Source: Anaerostipes sp.
GTDB taxonomy: Bacteria > Bacillota > Clostridia > Lachnospirales > Lachnospiraceae
Direction of reading: 5' to 3'
NCBI GenBank assembly: GCA_028697725.1
Contig: JAQVEG010000003.1
Location: 1 to 64,000 of the forward strand
Length of the DNA: 64,000 nt
Part shown: in pieces, positions 41,786 through 51,606 of the stretch
Layout: every line of letters starts with the position of its first letter
How positions within the stretch are numbered: position 1 is the first letter of the stretch
Notes under the pieces: model-generated
The model's database searches: none
The model's input: only the letters and a program-made list of their open reading frames with translations
What the model was told of the DNA's origin: nothing
Made by a program: the position numbers and the translations under genes

Positions 41786-43511
41786 TGTCAGCTTCCCCCT
41801 TTGCTTGTGATTCATATACCTCTCGGTAAATTTTACTTGTCTCTAATAATTCTTCATTTGTTCCCATGGCTTCAATTCTTCCTTCATCCAATACGATAAT
41901 CTTATCTGCATCTTCAATGGAATTAATTCTCTGTGCAATGATAATCTTTGTTGTGTCTGGAATTTCATTTACAAAGGCTTCACGAATCAAAGCATCTGTC
42001 TTTGTATCTACTGCACTGGTAGAATCATCTAAAATAAGGATTTTAGGCTTTTTCAATAATGCTCTTGCAATACAAAGTCTTTGTTTTTGACCTCCAGATA
42101 CATTGCTTCCACCCTGTTCAATATATGTATTATATTTATCTGGGAATGTCTGAATAAATTCATCGGCCTGAGCAAGTTCACATACACGTCTCACTTCTTC
42201 ATCTGACGCATCCTTATCTCCCCAACGGATATTTTCATTTATAGTTCCCGAAAATAATACATTCTTTTGAAGTACCATGGCAACTTCATTACGAAGTGTT
42301 TCAACATCATATTCTTTGACATTCATTCCACCGACTTTCACTTCTCCAATGGTTGCATCATATAATCTTGGAATCAACTGTACTAACGAAGACTTGGCAC
42401 TTCCAGTACCACCAATAATTCCAATGGTTTCCCCTGCCTTAATCTTTAAATTAATATTATTTAAAACATAATTATTCTTTCCTTTTTCATAAGCAAAGTT
42501 TACGTCATTAAATTCAATGGAGCCATCTTTTACTTCCATCACTGGATGATCTGGATTTACAATTGTGGCTTTATCGTTAATGACTTCTGCAATACGGTCT
42601 GCAGATGCTTTTGACATAGAAATCATAACAAACGCCATGGAAATCATCATTAAACTCATTAATATATTCAATACATATGTAAACAAACTCATTAATTCTC
42701 CAGTCTTTAATTCACCGGAAACAATCATCTGCGCACCTAACCATGACAATAACAAAATACTTGCATACATTACAAACTGCATAATAGGCATATTTAAAAC
42801 AACTAATTTTTCAGCCTTAATAAATAACTTATAAAGATTGTTATTTGACTTATTAAACTTTTCAATTTCATAGTCTTCACGAACATAAGCCTTTACTACA
42901 CGTTCTGCATTAATATTCTCTTGTACACTTGCATTTAATGCATCATATTTTTTAAATACCTTTGAGAATGCTGGAAATGCTCTTGTTACAATAAATCCAA
43001 GAATAATTCCCAAAAAAACAACAGCTCCAACAAAAATCCACGCAAGCCTTGCATTAATGGAAAAAGTCATTCCTACTGCAATCACTAACATAAATGGCGC
43101 TCTTGCACACATACGAATTATCATCTGATATGCATTCTGTACATTGGTAATATCTGTCGTAGTTCTTGTAATTAATCCCGCCGTAGAATATTTATCAATA
43201 TTTGAAAATGAAAATGTCTGGATATTCTCAAACATCTTCTTTCTTAAGTTCCTTGCAAATCCAGTTGACGCTCTGGCTGCATACTTTCCTGATAACACAC
43301 CAAAAGTAAGGGATAACATGGCAATTACTATCATTGCAATTCCCATCACCCAAACGTGTTTCATATTCCCACGATTCACTCCATCGTCTATAATTGACGC
43401 CATCATTAATGGAATAATTAATTCCATGATAACCTCTAAGATTACAAAAAACGGAGACAATAAAGAGTCTTTTTTAAATTCTTTAATTTCTCTGCTTAAC
43501 GTCTTTAACAT
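41778..43511 (-). CDS. Heterodimeric ABC exporter, subunit A
   Basis: A 577-residue half transporter with six membrane segments (about 15-310). Its nucleotide-binding domain has Walker A GGTGSAKSSL, signature NVSGGQKQRLCIARAL and Walker B ILILDDSTSAVD. After Walker B the usual catalytic Glu is Asp (DDST), while the partner has Glu (DEAT). That degenerate/consensus pairing is typical of asymmetric heterodimeric exporters. It follows the MarR gene by 12 bp. Confidence 0.92.
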   Translation of the reverse strand: MLKTLSREIKEFKKDSLLSPFFVILEVIMELIIPLMMASIIDDGVNRGNMKHVWVMGIAMIVIAMLSLTFGVLSGKYAARASTGFARNLRKKMFENIQTFSFSNIDKYSTAGLITRTTTDITNVQNAYQMIIRMCARAPFMLVIAVGMTFSINARLAWIFVGAVVFLGIILGFIVTRAFPAFSKVFKKYDALNASVQENINAERVVKAYVREDYEIEKFNKSNNNLYKLFIKAEKLVVLNMPIMQFVMYASILLLSWLGAQMIVSGELKTGELMSLFTYVLNILMSLMMISMAFVMISMSKASADRIAEVINDKATIVNPDHPVMEVKDGSIEFNDVNFAYEKGKNNYVLNNINLKIKAGETIGIIGGTGSAKSSLVQLIPRLYDATIGEVKVGGMNVKEYDVETLRNEVAMVLQKNVLFSGTINENIRWGDKDASDEEVRRVCELAQADEFIQTFPDKYNTYIEQGGSNVSGGQKQRLCIARALLKKPKILILDDSTSAVDTKTDALIREAFVNEIPDTTKIIIAQRINSIEDADKIIVLDEGRIEAMGTNEELLETSKIYREVYESQAKGEADNE

Positions 43512-43523
43512 AATAGTTCCTTT

Positions 43524-43967
43524 CTAGTTTCCAATATTGTTCTTCACTTGATTCACAACGCGGTAAAATGCATCTAAATCATCCTGACTAATTCCTTTGA
43601 TTACGTCTGATTCAAACTCATCAATAATCGCAGAAATTCTTTGATGTCGCTGCACTGCTTTTTCAGTTAATATAATCTTCTTGAGCCTTGCATCCTCTTT
43701 TACAGCTTCTCTTCTAATATAACCATTCTTTTCTAAAAGTTTTAAAGCTCCAGTTACTGAGGATCTTCGTATATGAAATGCCTTCTCAATATCTCTTTGA
43801 AATACAGCCCCATCCTTACTATGTTCATATATATACCCAATCATAAAGCCCTGTCCACCTGTACGGTTATGACACTCCTCATCACATCCCATACGTCGAT
43901 CCAAATCACGCTTTATTAAATTTGACATATCTCTAAATATAAATCCAATCTCTTTCTTATGATGCAT
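43524..43967 (-). CDS. MarR-family regulator of the ABC exporter
   Basis: A 147-residue winged-helix regulator with QRDIEKAFHIRRSSVTGALKLLEKNGYIRREAVKEDARLKKI (recognition helix and wing). An unusual cysteine pair, CDEECHNRTGGQ, lies near residues 28-33 and might act as a redox or metal sensor. It is first in the operon and probably represses its own promoter through tandem TTAG-N4-CTAA sites. Confidence 0.9.
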   Translation of the reverse strand: MHHKKEIGFIFRDMSNLIKRDLDRRMGCDEECHNRTGGQGFMIGYIYEHSKDGAVFQRDIEKAFHIRRSSVTGALKLLEKNGYIRREAVKEDARLKKIILTEKAVQRHQRISAIIDEFESDVIKGISQDDLDAFYRVVNQVKNNIGN

Positions 43968-43982
43968 ATGCCACCTCCTTTG

Positions 43983-44011
43983 TTAGCTCCCTAATTGTTA
44001 GTTTCCTAACA
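43983..44011 (-). promoter_or_regulatory. Tandem MarR operators
   Basis: TTAG-CTCC-CTAA (43983-43994) and the perfect TGTTAG-TTTC-CTAACA (43996-44011) are centred 15 bp apart. They cover the region just downstream of the -10 at 44016-44011. Confidence 0.65.
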
Positions 44012-44038
44012 TTTTAACATAACAAAAAGAAATGTCAA
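44011..44038 (-). promoter_or_regulatory. Promoter of the MarR-ABC exporter operon
   Basis: Perfect -35 TTGACA (44038-44033) and -10 TAAAAT (44016-44011) with a 16-bp spacer; the -10 abuts the operator pair. Confidence 0.75.
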
Positions 44039-44087
44039 TAGATTTATCCCGTTTTCTATGACTTTACTGGGATTTTTTATAAAATAA

Positions 44088-44116
44088 CAGCGGCAAAACA
44101 TATCGCTTTGCCGCCG
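44088..44116 (-). terminator. Probable terminator after the Rpn gene
   Basis: The hairpin GCGGCAAA/TTTGCCGC, GC-rich against the surrounding AT-rich DNA, is followed on the minus strand by TGTTATTTTAT. It lies about 96 bp after the stop codon. Confidence 0.6.
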
Positions 44117-44212
44117 ATTCATATTTCCTTCTATGTAACGCGCATCCAATTGTATCAATATTACATTACAAATGGTCGTGTTGATTTTGTTCTTTGGTTC
44201 TCCGGTTTCATC

Positions 44213-45223
44213 TTATTTAATTCCATATTCTTGATACATGATTTCTCGAAATTTTGAATCATTGATGGCTTTTTTAACATCATTTATTCTTTCATCTTCA
44301 AACAAACGATTCATCAATGTAGATAAACGAGTTTCTCCCATTGTCTTTCCTCGTACTTCTCCATACTTTTCTCCAATTGCCCTTCCTCGTGCTTCTCCTT
44401 GCTTTTCTCCGATTGCCTTTCCTCGCTTCTCTCCTATTGCTTCACTGCTTTTTTTCATATCTTCAATTGCCTGGCACACATTGATCACTCCATTCTCGTT
44501 CTTCTTCATATATTTTCGTATTTCTTTTGTATTGGTTACTGCTTCTATTGTACTGCATGTCTCTAGTGGAACGCAAGAAAATATTTCCTTATTTTTACTA
44601 ATAAATTGTTGTAACTTTTCGTTATCCCTTTGATATTTTATAAAACCAAACAATACTTTCATATCATCACTATATGCATCTAGATTATCAATTTTACTTA
44701 CTTCTAGAAGATTAATTTTATAATTTTGAATTAACCCTTTGAATGGTTTCAGCTTTGGAGACACTTCTAACATTTCATGTAATTCTTTTGGAGCATTCCA
44801 CTCTTTGTCTCCATAATAGATCACTAGGGTAATGATTGGACTTAACTTGTCATTTTTTGAAAAACTAGAAATATATTCGTCCCCTTTTAAATCTTTGGTG
44901 TCTTTGTGACTCTTTGAAATTATTTTTCGCTGATCATTGTAAAAATCAGAATCATACAGCATATTCTTTAATGGCATAAAGTATTGAATATTATTTTGAT
45001 TTTCAATTGCCAAGATGGCAAGTTTGGTATCTTCATACATATACTGTTTTACTAAATCTCGCGTGCGATTTCCTCCTCGGCTCTGTTTACTAACGGAATC
45101 CAGTTCTTTTAATTCTTCTGGTAAGATTTTAATTTCTCCTTGAAAAACTCCCTGATTAAACACATCTGCAAATCGTTTGGGGTCTTTTAAATAGCTTCCT
45201 AAGCTAGTGTCTGGTCTTCCCAT
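44213..45223 (-). CDS. Rpn-family recombination-promoting nuclease
   Basis: A 336-residue protein of the Rpn/Transposase_31 family. The PD-(D/E)xK nuclease fold occupies the first 250 residues, starting with DTSLGSYLKDPKRFADVFNQ and including DTKLAILAIENQ. Towards the C-terminus, about 265-305, lies a low-complexity track of repeated GEK/GEA-G units (GEKRGKAIGEKQGEARGRAI). The repeat is visible in DNA at about 44335-44445. Such Rpn repeats vary in length between strains. The role is uncertain: horizontal-transfer recombination or phage defence has been proposed for relatives. Confidence 0.85.
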   Translation of the reverse strand: MGRPDTSLGSYLKDPKRFADVFNQGVFQGEIKILPEELKELDSVSKQSRGGNRTRDLVKQYMYEDTKLAILAIENQNNIQYFMPLKNMLYDSDFYNDQRKIISKSHKDTKDLKGDEYISSFSKNDKLSPIITLVIYYGDKEWNAPKELHEMLEVSPKLKPFKGLIQNYKINLLEVSKIDNLDAYSDDMKVLFGFIKYQRDNEKLQQFISKNKEIFSCVPLETCSTIEAVTNTKEIRKYMKKNENGVINVCQAIEDMKKSSEAIGEKRGKAIGEKQGEARGRAIGEKYGEVRGKTMGETRLSTLMNRLFEDERINDVKKAINDSKFREIMYQEYGIK

Positions 45224-45315
45224 ATGTTCCCTCCTTCTAGGTATTTTTATTCTTTTACATATATTACCATTTAGAAAGGAATTTTACAACAGTTTTTCCA
45301 AATTTATCTAAAAGC

Positions 45316-45348
45316 AAAAAACACTCATCTTATTTATAAAATGAGTGT
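45316..45348 (-). terminator. Terminator overlapping the end of the SleB-like gene
   Basis: ACACTCAT and ATGAGTGT form an 8-bp stem followed by a U-run on the minus strand. The stem includes the last codons of the gene. Confidence 0.8.
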
Positions 45349-45959
45349 CCTTGATAAGTAAATAAATGATGCAGGGAAGATTCAAACCAAGATACATTTC
45401 TTGGATTGGCAATTGTCTTTTCAACAAAATAAAGGGCTCCTTCCGAGTAATCTTCGCCTCGCATTGCCCTTCTCACACTTTCCATACTGCTTTTGGTAAT
45501 GGTAACAGAATCATACCGTCCATCTGCTGTGGGCGAAAACTGTACTTTTCCCTGAGTTCGTTGAAATACGACTCCCTCTATCGTATTGGGGAATTCTTTG
45601 GAGCGAACCCTGTTTAATATAACATTTGCTACTAAGATTTTGCTTTTCATATCTTTATCTGTAGCTTCTGCTTCCACGATTCGAGTCAAGATGGCAGTTT
45701 CCCTTGTACTGACTTCTCTATTTAATGCCTTTGCATAATTTTTCTCTTCAATTTTCTTTTGTATATTCAGCTTCTGTATTATCTTTGTATTTTCGTCGTA
45801 ACGTCTGTTCTCTTCTTCTACCTTTTTTTGCATGATAACATCTATGTTCTGTTTAGATTCTAATGCTAAGAACATCTGATCTTTTGCAAGAACACTTTGA
45901 CCAATGCTGCACACACCGATCATACAAGAAATGGTTATGATTTTAATTTTCTTCTTCAA
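45330..45959 (-). CDS. SleB-type cell wall hydrolase
   Basis: 209 residues. The N-terminal signal segment (KIITISCMIGVCSIGQSVLA) is followed by a charged coil (about 30-75) and a Hydrolase_2/SleB domain (about 85-209). The domain carries the catalytic Glu in ILTRIVEAEA, then VANVILNRVRSKEFPNTIEGVV and the end stretch GALYFVEKTIANPRNVSWF. The family cleaves peptidoglycan, often spore cortex during germination. No spore peptidoglycan-binding domain is present, so it may act in vegetative growth or sporulation. Confidence 0.85.
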   Translation of the reverse strand: MKKKIKIITISCMIGVCSIGQSVLAKDQMFLALESKQNIDVIMQKKVEEENRRYDENTKIIQKLNIQKKIEEKNYAKALNREVSTRETAILTRIVEAEATDKDMKSKILVANVILNRVRSKEFPNTIEGVVFQRTQGKVQFSPTADGRYDSVTITKSSMESVRRAMRGEDYSEGALYFVEKTIANPRNVSWFESSLHHLFTYQGHSFYK

Positions 45960-46031
45960 TGACGCACACTCCTTTATAAGAGTATATGCGATACAAGAAG
46001 AATTTATGCTGTTGTATGATTCTTTACGATT

Positions 46032-46850
46032 CTAAAAGGTAAAATCATCTGGATTTGGACCAAGACGAACATCTCTGTTTAATTGGTTGATTCGTTCCAT
46101 ATCCTCTCCATCTAGACAAAAGTCAAAAACATCTATATTGGATGCAATTCGATCTTTATGGGTTGATTTTGGCAGTACAATTACACCTCTTTGAATATCC
46201 CAGCGTAAAACAATATCTGCCACACTTTTTCCATACTTATTTGCAATCTGTTTTAATTCTGCATCTTCTAAAAGATTTCCACCAGTTCCTCCAAGAGGAC
46301 GCCATGCTTCAACTTCTATTCCCAGAGAATGATTAAAATCAATTAATGATTGATTGTTCATATATGGATGAGATTCTATCTGATTTACCGCAGGTGTCAC
46401 TGAAGCAACTTTCATTAATCGATCCAAATGTTCCTCATGGAAATTGCTCAATCCAATGGCTCTTATCTTTCCTTCTTTATATAGTTCTTCCATTATCAGC
46501 CAGGCCATTTCAAATCCATCTACTGGCCAGTGAATTAAATATAAATCCACATAATCTGTCTGCAAGGCTTCTAGGCTTTCTTCAAAAGCTTCCTTGGTGC
46601 GTCCTTCACGAATATCATCATTCCATAGCTTTGTTGTCAAAAATATATCTTCTCTTGGCACTCCACTCTGGAAAATTCCGGTTCCAACATCCCCTTCATT
46701 GCCATACACTTTTGCAGTGTCAATATGACGGTATCCAGCTTCTATCGCCCATTTTACCGCATTAACAGTACCGCTCCCCAACGGTGTTTGATATACTCCA
46801 AGTCCAATTTGAGGAATATCGATTCCATTATTTAATGTAATTTGATTCAT
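46032..46850 (-). CDS. Aldo/keto reductase
   Basis: A 272-residue NADPH-dependent oxidoreductase with the tetrad Asp and Tyr in HIDTAKVYGNE, Lys in FLTTKLWND and His in LYLIHWP. The cofactor site is VLPKSTHKDRIASNIDVFDF. It belongs to the 2,5-diketogluconate reductase-like group; the substrate is not predictable. The start ATG 46850 follows AAAGGAGAAAA; the longer frame overlaps that ribosome binding site. Confidence 0.9.
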   Translation of the reverse strand: MNQITLNNGIDIPQIGLGVYQTPLGSGTVNAVKWAIEAGYRHIDTAKVYGNEGDVGTGIFQSGVPREDIFLTTKLWNDDIREGRTKEAFEESLEALQTDYVDLYLIHWPVDGFEMAWLIMEELYKEGKIRAIGLSNFHEEHLDRLMKVASVTPAVNQIESHPYMNNQSLIDFNHSLGIEVEAWRPLGGTGGNLLEDAELKQIANKYGKSVADIVLRWDIQRGVIVLPKSTHKDRIASNIDVFDFCLDGEDMERINQLNRDVRLGPNPDDFTF

Positions 46851-46952
46851 TTTTTCTCCTTTTTTCACTTCTTTCAACGTACTTATTAAGAAAACACATC
46901 ATATATACTACATACAATGTGTTCCATATCTTCTTGTATTGATTATAAATCA

Positions 46953-47290
46953 TGTTAGCCAGACGATAAGCCGGGTTCTGTCGTGAATGATCATCTATCT
47001 CGACTTGCTGTCACCAGCAAGCTCTAGCGACCTACCGAAAGCAAATCGGGCCGATTTATCGCTTTACCTTGGTCTTGCTTCGAATGGGGTTTACATCTGC
47101 CTTGCCTGTTACCAGTCAAGCGGTAAGCTCTTACCTCACCTTTCCACCCTTACCAGCAAAAGCTGGCGGTTTATCTCTGTTGCACTAGCCTGAGGGTTGC
47201 CCCTACCAGACGTTATCTGGCATCCTGCCCTGTGAAGCCCGGACTTTCCTCACTGTGACAAGCACAGCGCGATCATCTATCCAGCTAACA
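46953..47290 (-). ncRNA. rnpB: RNase P RNA
   Basis: The 5' and 3' ends pair (GTTAGC with GCTAAC), forming P1. Universally conserved stretches are present on the minus strand: GAGGAAAGTCCGGGCTTC, CAGGGCAGGATGCCAG, AGGGGCAACCC, GGTAAGGGTGGAAAGGTGAG, CAAGACCAAG and the 3' segment ACAGAACCCGGCTTATCG. At about 336 nt it fits the RNA subunit that matures tRNA 5' ends. Confidence 0.96.
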
Positions 47291-47299
47291 TGAGTTCTT

Positions 47300-47328
47300 A
47301 TAATATCATAAATCAAGTTTCAAAGCAA
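47300..47328 (-). promoter_or_regulatory. rnpB promoter
   Basis: -35 TTGCTT (47328-47323) and -10 TATTAT (47305-47300) with a 17-bp spacer. It overlaps the 3' end of the nucleoside kinase gene. Confidence 0.65.
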
Positions 47329-48962
47329 CTTCCACCAATAAATTCTCTTAAAAGTGATGTCTGTGGAATATTCCCACTTCTAACATTTAAGAAGTAATCA
47401 AAAAACTTTAATAACCTTTTTGCCTCCTGATACTCTTCACAGTCTGGGCTTACTGCAAAAAGCAATGGTTCTGCATATTGTTTTAATACAGCTAATTCAT
47501 AAACCTGTGCTGAGTTAAACATAATATCTGCCTCTTCTTGATAAGGAAATATATTTTCCTCTTCCCCTTTTCGCACAGAATCCCATCGACGGATGGTATC
47601 TTTGGCATTGGTTCCTCGTTGCATAGAATCTCTTACAATTCTTCTAATTAAACGTCCATCTGAAGATGGAATTCTATTATGCTGATCCATATTGATCTGA
47701 CTTAATGCACTTACATAAATCTTGAATTTACTGTCTTCTGCCACTTGAGATGACAACTTTGAATTCAATCCATGAATCCCCTCAATGACAAGAATATCTT
47801 GTTCTCCTATTGTTTTATAATTTCCTTTATACTCACTCTTTCCATTGAGAAAATTATAAGTAGGCAGTTGAACTGTTTCTCCCTTTAATAGCCGGCTCAT
47901 ATCTTCATTAAACTGCTTTAAATTTAATGAATAAATAGACTCAAAATTATAACTGCCATCTGCCTCTTTGGGAGAAAGCTCCCGATCTAGGAAATAATCA
48001 TCCAGAGAAATGGGATGTGGTGTCATTCCATGTGTCTGGAGTTGAATTGACAGACGATGAGAAAATGTTGTTTTTCCTGAAGATGAAGGCCCTGAAATTA
48101 ATACAATCTTTTTTCCTTCTTTAATAATTCGATCCGAAACATCAGAAAGCAGTCTCTCCTGCAATGCTTCCTGCACTAAAATCAAATTCCCAATTTCTTC
48201 ATTTACAATTACCTCATTTAAATCTGCTACTGTTTCTACTTTCATAGCCTTGCACCATTTTCTAGAACGCTGCATCACATTAAACAATTTTGGCTGAGGT
48301 CTAAATTTTGTGATTTCTGAATATGAATTTCGTCTTGGGATTTGAAGAATCATACCATTTTCATATTCATTGAGTATAAAACGCTTAATATATCCTGTAC
48401 TTGGTGCCATATATCCATAAAAATAGTTATAATATCCATCGATTTCATAGAGATTTGCATTGGAGGCTTTTCGGTACCGGAACAATCTTTCTTTGTCCTC
48501 CATATGATTTTGTGCAAAATAATCTCTTACTTCCTGTGTACTCCAATTCATTTTATAAATGGGTAAATCATTTTCTATCAACTGACTCATACGATGCTCA
48601 ATTTTAGAAACAATTTCTTCATTTATTTGCATGGAACGAAATTCACAAAAGCAACTGTTTCCAATGGAATAATTAATATGCATTTTATTCACTGCATCTT
48701 CTCCAAGAACATCTCTACATGCCTTTAACAAAATAAAGATGGTGGTACGCTTGTATGTCATATATCCTGACTGTAATTCATTGGTCACAAATTTTATGGT
48801 ACTGTCTTTTTTTAATTTATAAGACAATTCCCTTAACTTTTGATTCACATATCCTAACAAAATAATTGGTTCTTCTGGTTTTTGGTATTCCTTTGCCAGT
48901 GTCTCCAATGGGGTTCCCTCTTTTACCTGAATTGTTTTTTCTCCAATTGTTATTGTCAACAT
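47313..48962 (-). CDS. Nucleoside (uridine-like) kinase with TGS domain
   Basis: 549 residues. An N-terminal TGS/ubiquitin-like domain (about 1-62; EKTIQVKEGTPLETLAKEYQ) and a threonyl-tRNA-synthetase-like second domain with YMTYKRTTIFILLKACRD are followed by a P-loop kinase of the uridine kinase/phosphoribulokinase family. The kinase has GPSSSGKTTFSHRLS (about 293) and SLDDYFLDRE. This fusion is widespread in Firmicutes as a putative nucleoside kinase. Substrate is unproven. Confidence 0.88.
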   Translation of the reverse strand: MLTITIGEKTIQVKEGTPLETLAKEYQKPEEPIILLGYVNQKLRELSYKLKKDSTIKFVTNELQSGYMTYKRTTIFILLKACRDVLGEDAVNKMHINYSIGNSCFCEFRSMQINEEIVSKIEHRMSQLIENDLPIYKMNWSTQEVRDYFAQNHMEDKERLFRYRKASNANLYEIDGYYNYFYGYMAPSTGYIKRFILNEYENGMILQIPRRNSYSEITKFRPQPKLFNVMQRSRKWCKAMKVETVADLNEVIVNEEIGNLILVQEALQERLLSDVSDRIIKEGKKIVLISGPSSSGKTTFSHRLSIQLQTHGMTPHPISLDDYFLDRELSPKEADGSYNFESIYSLNLKQFNEDMSRLLKGETVQLPTYNFLNGKSEYKGNYKTIGEQDILVIEGIHGLNSKLSSQVAEDSKFKIYVSALSQINMDQHNRIPSSDGRLIRRIVRDSMQRGTNAKDTIRRWDSVRKGEEENIFPYQEEADIMFNSAQVYELAVLKQYAEPLLFAVSPDCEEYQEAKRLLKFFDYFLNVRSGNIPQTSLLREFIGGSCFET

Positions 48963-48983
48963 AAAAATACCCCCTCTCTCTGT

Positions 48984-49766
48984 CTAATATACCTGATATG
49001 GGATTCCAGGATTCAAGGATATAATCTCACAGTTCTTACAATGCTTTTTTAGATAGTCTGCCACATCTGAAATAAATATTTGTTCCAATCCGTGGTGTCC
49101 TGCCTCTATAACACTTATTCCCATATCTAATGCATCTAGTCCTTCATGATGTCCTATATCTCCTGTAATTAATACATCTGCATTTGCTTTTAATGCTTCT
49201 TCTATCATATGTCTTCCAGAACCTGGTGACATGGCAATCCTTTGTACCATCTGCTCTTCTTTTCCAAATAAAAGTACCTCTTTTAAGCCGAAAGCATCTT
49301 TCACTTTTTTTGCACAGGCAGAAAGTGAGATTGGTTCTTCTAAGTATGCGACACTTCCAATTCCTTTTTGCTCTCCATTCATATCATAAGTTACTTCTAA
49401 GGGTATGGTATCTGTCATTTGAAAATATTGATCTGCTAAATCTGCCATTTGGCACACATCATAGTTGGTATGCATTGCAAAACAAGAAATCCCATGTTCG
49501 ATTAATGTAACTATTTTATTTCCTAGAAAATCTTGATCTGTCACTGATTTTACGGAAGAAAATAAAATGGGATGATGACTTACAATCATATCCACGCCCT
49601 GTTCTACTGCCATGGTTACTGCTTCCTTGGTAACATCTAAGGTTACTAGAATTTTATGTATTTCACTTTCTACTCTTCCAACTAACAGTCCAACATTATC
49701 CCACTCCATGGCAAAACTATGGGGTGTTCTTTCTTCTAAGCACTGTATGACTTCACTACACTTCAT
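48984..49766 (-). CDS. Nif3-like dinuclear metal-centre protein
   Basis: A 260-residue member of the Nif3/YqfO family. Metal ligands sit in VSHHPILF, MHTNYD and the late GHHGLEQ (ISVIEAGHHGLEQ). The family forms hexamers and has been linked to GTP cyclohydrolase-like or regulatory roles, but its function remains unsettled. It overlaps trmK by 11 bp, a very common pairing in Firmicutes. Confidence 0.92.
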   Translation of the reverse strand: MKCSEVIQCLEERTPHSFAMEWDNVGLLVGRVESEIHKILVTLDVTKEAVTMAVEQGVDMIVSHHPILFSSVKSVTDQDFLGNKIVTLIEHGISCFAMHTNYDVCQMADLADQYFQMTDTIPLEVTYDMNGEQKGIGSVAYLEEPISLSACAKKVKDAFGLKEVLLFGKEEQMVQRIAMSPGSGRHMIEEALKANADVLITGDIGHHEGLDALDMGISVIEAGHHGLEQIFISDVADYLKKHCKNCEIISLNPGIPYQVY

Positions 49767-50451
49767 AATATGTCAATGCCTCCATAATATTCTTCTTTTC
49801 CTTTGCCAACTCTATTCTCCGCATTTCAACGGATGGTGCGTTCATTGATGAAAAAGATTCTAGTATCTTATCTACACTTTTTAATTCCGATTCTAAATAT
49901 TCACCCATTGTCTTGTCTTTTGCTTCTAAAAGCTTTTTTCCGTACAAGTAAAAATATTCTTCTTGAAACTGCTCCGTTCCCCTTGTTGCATGTAAAATCA
50001 AATAAAACTTTCCATCTTCCTTTAACATAGATTCTCCTTGAATCACAAATCCATGATTGTGGAGAAATTTTCTTACCTTTTCTGGATGTGACTGGGGAGA
50101 CAGCACAAGTTCTTGAATGTCTTTTAATTTTTCCTCTCCAAAAGCCAAAATCTGTTCCATCAAATCTCCACCCATACCTGCAATTACAATGGTATCCACT
50201 TGATTTTGCGGCAAATATTCTAATCCATTGGATTTGATACACTTAATCTGCTCTTCTAATCCTTCTGTCTTTACATTGGCAATTGCCTTATCTAAGGGAC
50301 CCTGATTTATATCCATGGCAAATGCCTTGGGACAAATCTGATGTTTTACAAGATAAATGGGAATGTATCCATGATCGGTACCAACATCTGCAACTGTATT
50401 CCCTCTTGAAACAAAAGAGGCAATTGCATATAATCTTTTTGATAATTCCAT
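49756..50451 (-). CDS. trmK: tRNA (adenine(22)-N1)-methyltransferase
   Basis: A 231-residue SAM-dependent enzyme with motif I VADVGTDHGYIPIYL (about 19-33) and the catalytic stretch TIVIAGMGGDLMEQIL; a helical C-terminal domain follows. It methylates A22 in tRNA. Neighbours sigA and nif3 match the usual Firmicutes order. Confidence 0.93.
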   Translation of the reverse strand: MELSKRLYAIASFVSRGNTVADVGTDHGYIPIYLVKHQICPKAFAMDINQGPLDKAIANVKTEGLEEQIKCIKSNGLEYLPQNQVDTIVIAGMGGDLMEQILAFGEEKLKDIQELVLSPQSHPEKVRKFLHNHGFVIQGESMLKEDGKFYLILHATRGTEQFQEEYFYLYGKKLLEAKDKTMGEYLESELKSVDKILESFSSMNAPSVEMRRIELAKEKKNIMEALTYYEV

Positions 50452-50462
50452 ATATACCCCAA

Positions 50463-51572
50463 TTAGTCTAAGTAATCTTTCAGTTTACGGCTACGACTTG
50501 GATGACGTAATTTTCGTAACGCCTTTGCTTCAATCTGACGAATACGTTCACGAGTTACGTTGAATTCTTTTCCTACTTCTTCTAATGTCCTTGCTCTGCT
50601 GTCATCAAGTCCAAAACGAAGACGAAGTACCTTTTGTTCTCTTTCCGTCAAAGTATCTAAAACTTCACTTAATTGTTCCTTTAGCAAAGTAAATGCTGCA
50701 GCATCTGCTGGAACTGGAACATTGTCATCTTGAATAAAGTCACCTAAATGGCTATCTTCTTCTTCTCCAATTGGTGTCTCCAAGGAAACTGGCTCTTGTG
50801 AAATCTTTAAAATTTCACGAACTCTTTCTACTGAAATGTCCATTTTTTCCGCAATCTCTTCTGGAAGTGGCTCTCTTCCTAATTCTTGCAGTAGTTGTCT
50901 GGAAACACGAATTAACTTATTAATTGTCTCTACCATATGAACTGGAATACGAATCGTTCTTGCCTGATCTGCAATGGCACGTGTAATTGCCTGACGAATC
51001 CACCATGTTGCATAGGTGCTAAATTTATACCCTTTACGGTAATCAAACTTCTCAACAGCCTTAATCAGACCTAGATTTCCCTCTTGAATTAAGTCAAGGA
51101 ATAACATTCCACGTCCTACATATCTCTTGGCAATACTAACAACAAGACGTAAGTTTGCCTCTGCAAGCTTTTGCTTTGCAAGCTCGTCTCCTTCTTCCAT
51201 TCTCTTTGCCAAATCAATTTCTTCCTGTGCACTTAAAAGAGGTACCTTACCAATCTCCTTTAAATACATACGAACAGGATCTTCAACACTGACACCCTCT
51301 GGCACAATAATTTCACTTTCAGTTTCCTTCTTAGCTTCAATTACTTCATCATCAATCTCATCTTCTGTATCGTCGTCTTCTGTGATTTGCAGAACATCAA
51401 CATTCTTTTCTTCAAGATAATTAAAGATAGCTTCCATCATATCTGGAGTCAGTTTCATATCTTTATAGTAAGTTTCAATTTGTTCATATTCTAGAACATT
51501 TTTATTCTGCTTCCCTAATTCTACAAGTCCCTCTAGCTTCTCTGTGAATTCCATCATTGTATTTTCTGCCAT
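50463..51572 (-). CDS. rpoD: RNA polymerase primary sigma factor
   Basis: A 369-residue sigma-A. Region 1.1 is at the N-terminus, followed by an acidic linker. Region 1.2 contains [21 protein letters not shown]. Region 2 has [39 protein letters not shown]; regions 3 and 4 end with [13 protein letters not shown]-type and [18 protein letters not shown] sequences. The start ATG 51572 follows GAGAGGAAAG. It is immediately downstream of dnaG, the classic macromolecular-synthesis order. Confidence 0.96.
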   Translation of the reverse strand: MAENTMMEFTEKLEGLVELGKQNKNVLEYEQIETYYKDMKLTPDMMEAIFNYLEEKNVDVLQITEDDDTEDEIDDEVIEAKKETESEIIVPEGVSVEDPVRMYLKEIGKVPLLSAQEEIDLAKRMEEGDELAKQKLAEANLRLVVSIAKRYVGRGMLFLDLIQEGNLGLIKAVEKFDYRKGYKFSTYATWWIRQAITRAIADQARTIRIPVHMVETINKLIRVSRQLLQELGREPLPEEIAEKMDISVERVREILKISQEPVSLETPIGEEEDSHLGDFIQDDNVPVPADAAAFTLLKEQLSEVLDTLTEREQKVLRLRFGLDDSRARTLEEVGKEFNVTRERIRQIEAKALRKLRHPSRSRKLKDYLD

Positions 51573-51606
51573 AACTATCTTTCCTCTCATTCTTATTCTA
51601 ACCATC

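Noticed and set aside
44213-45223. Active transposase or insertion sequence
   Set aside because: The family was once named putative transposase, but no inverted repeats or target duplication flank the gene.
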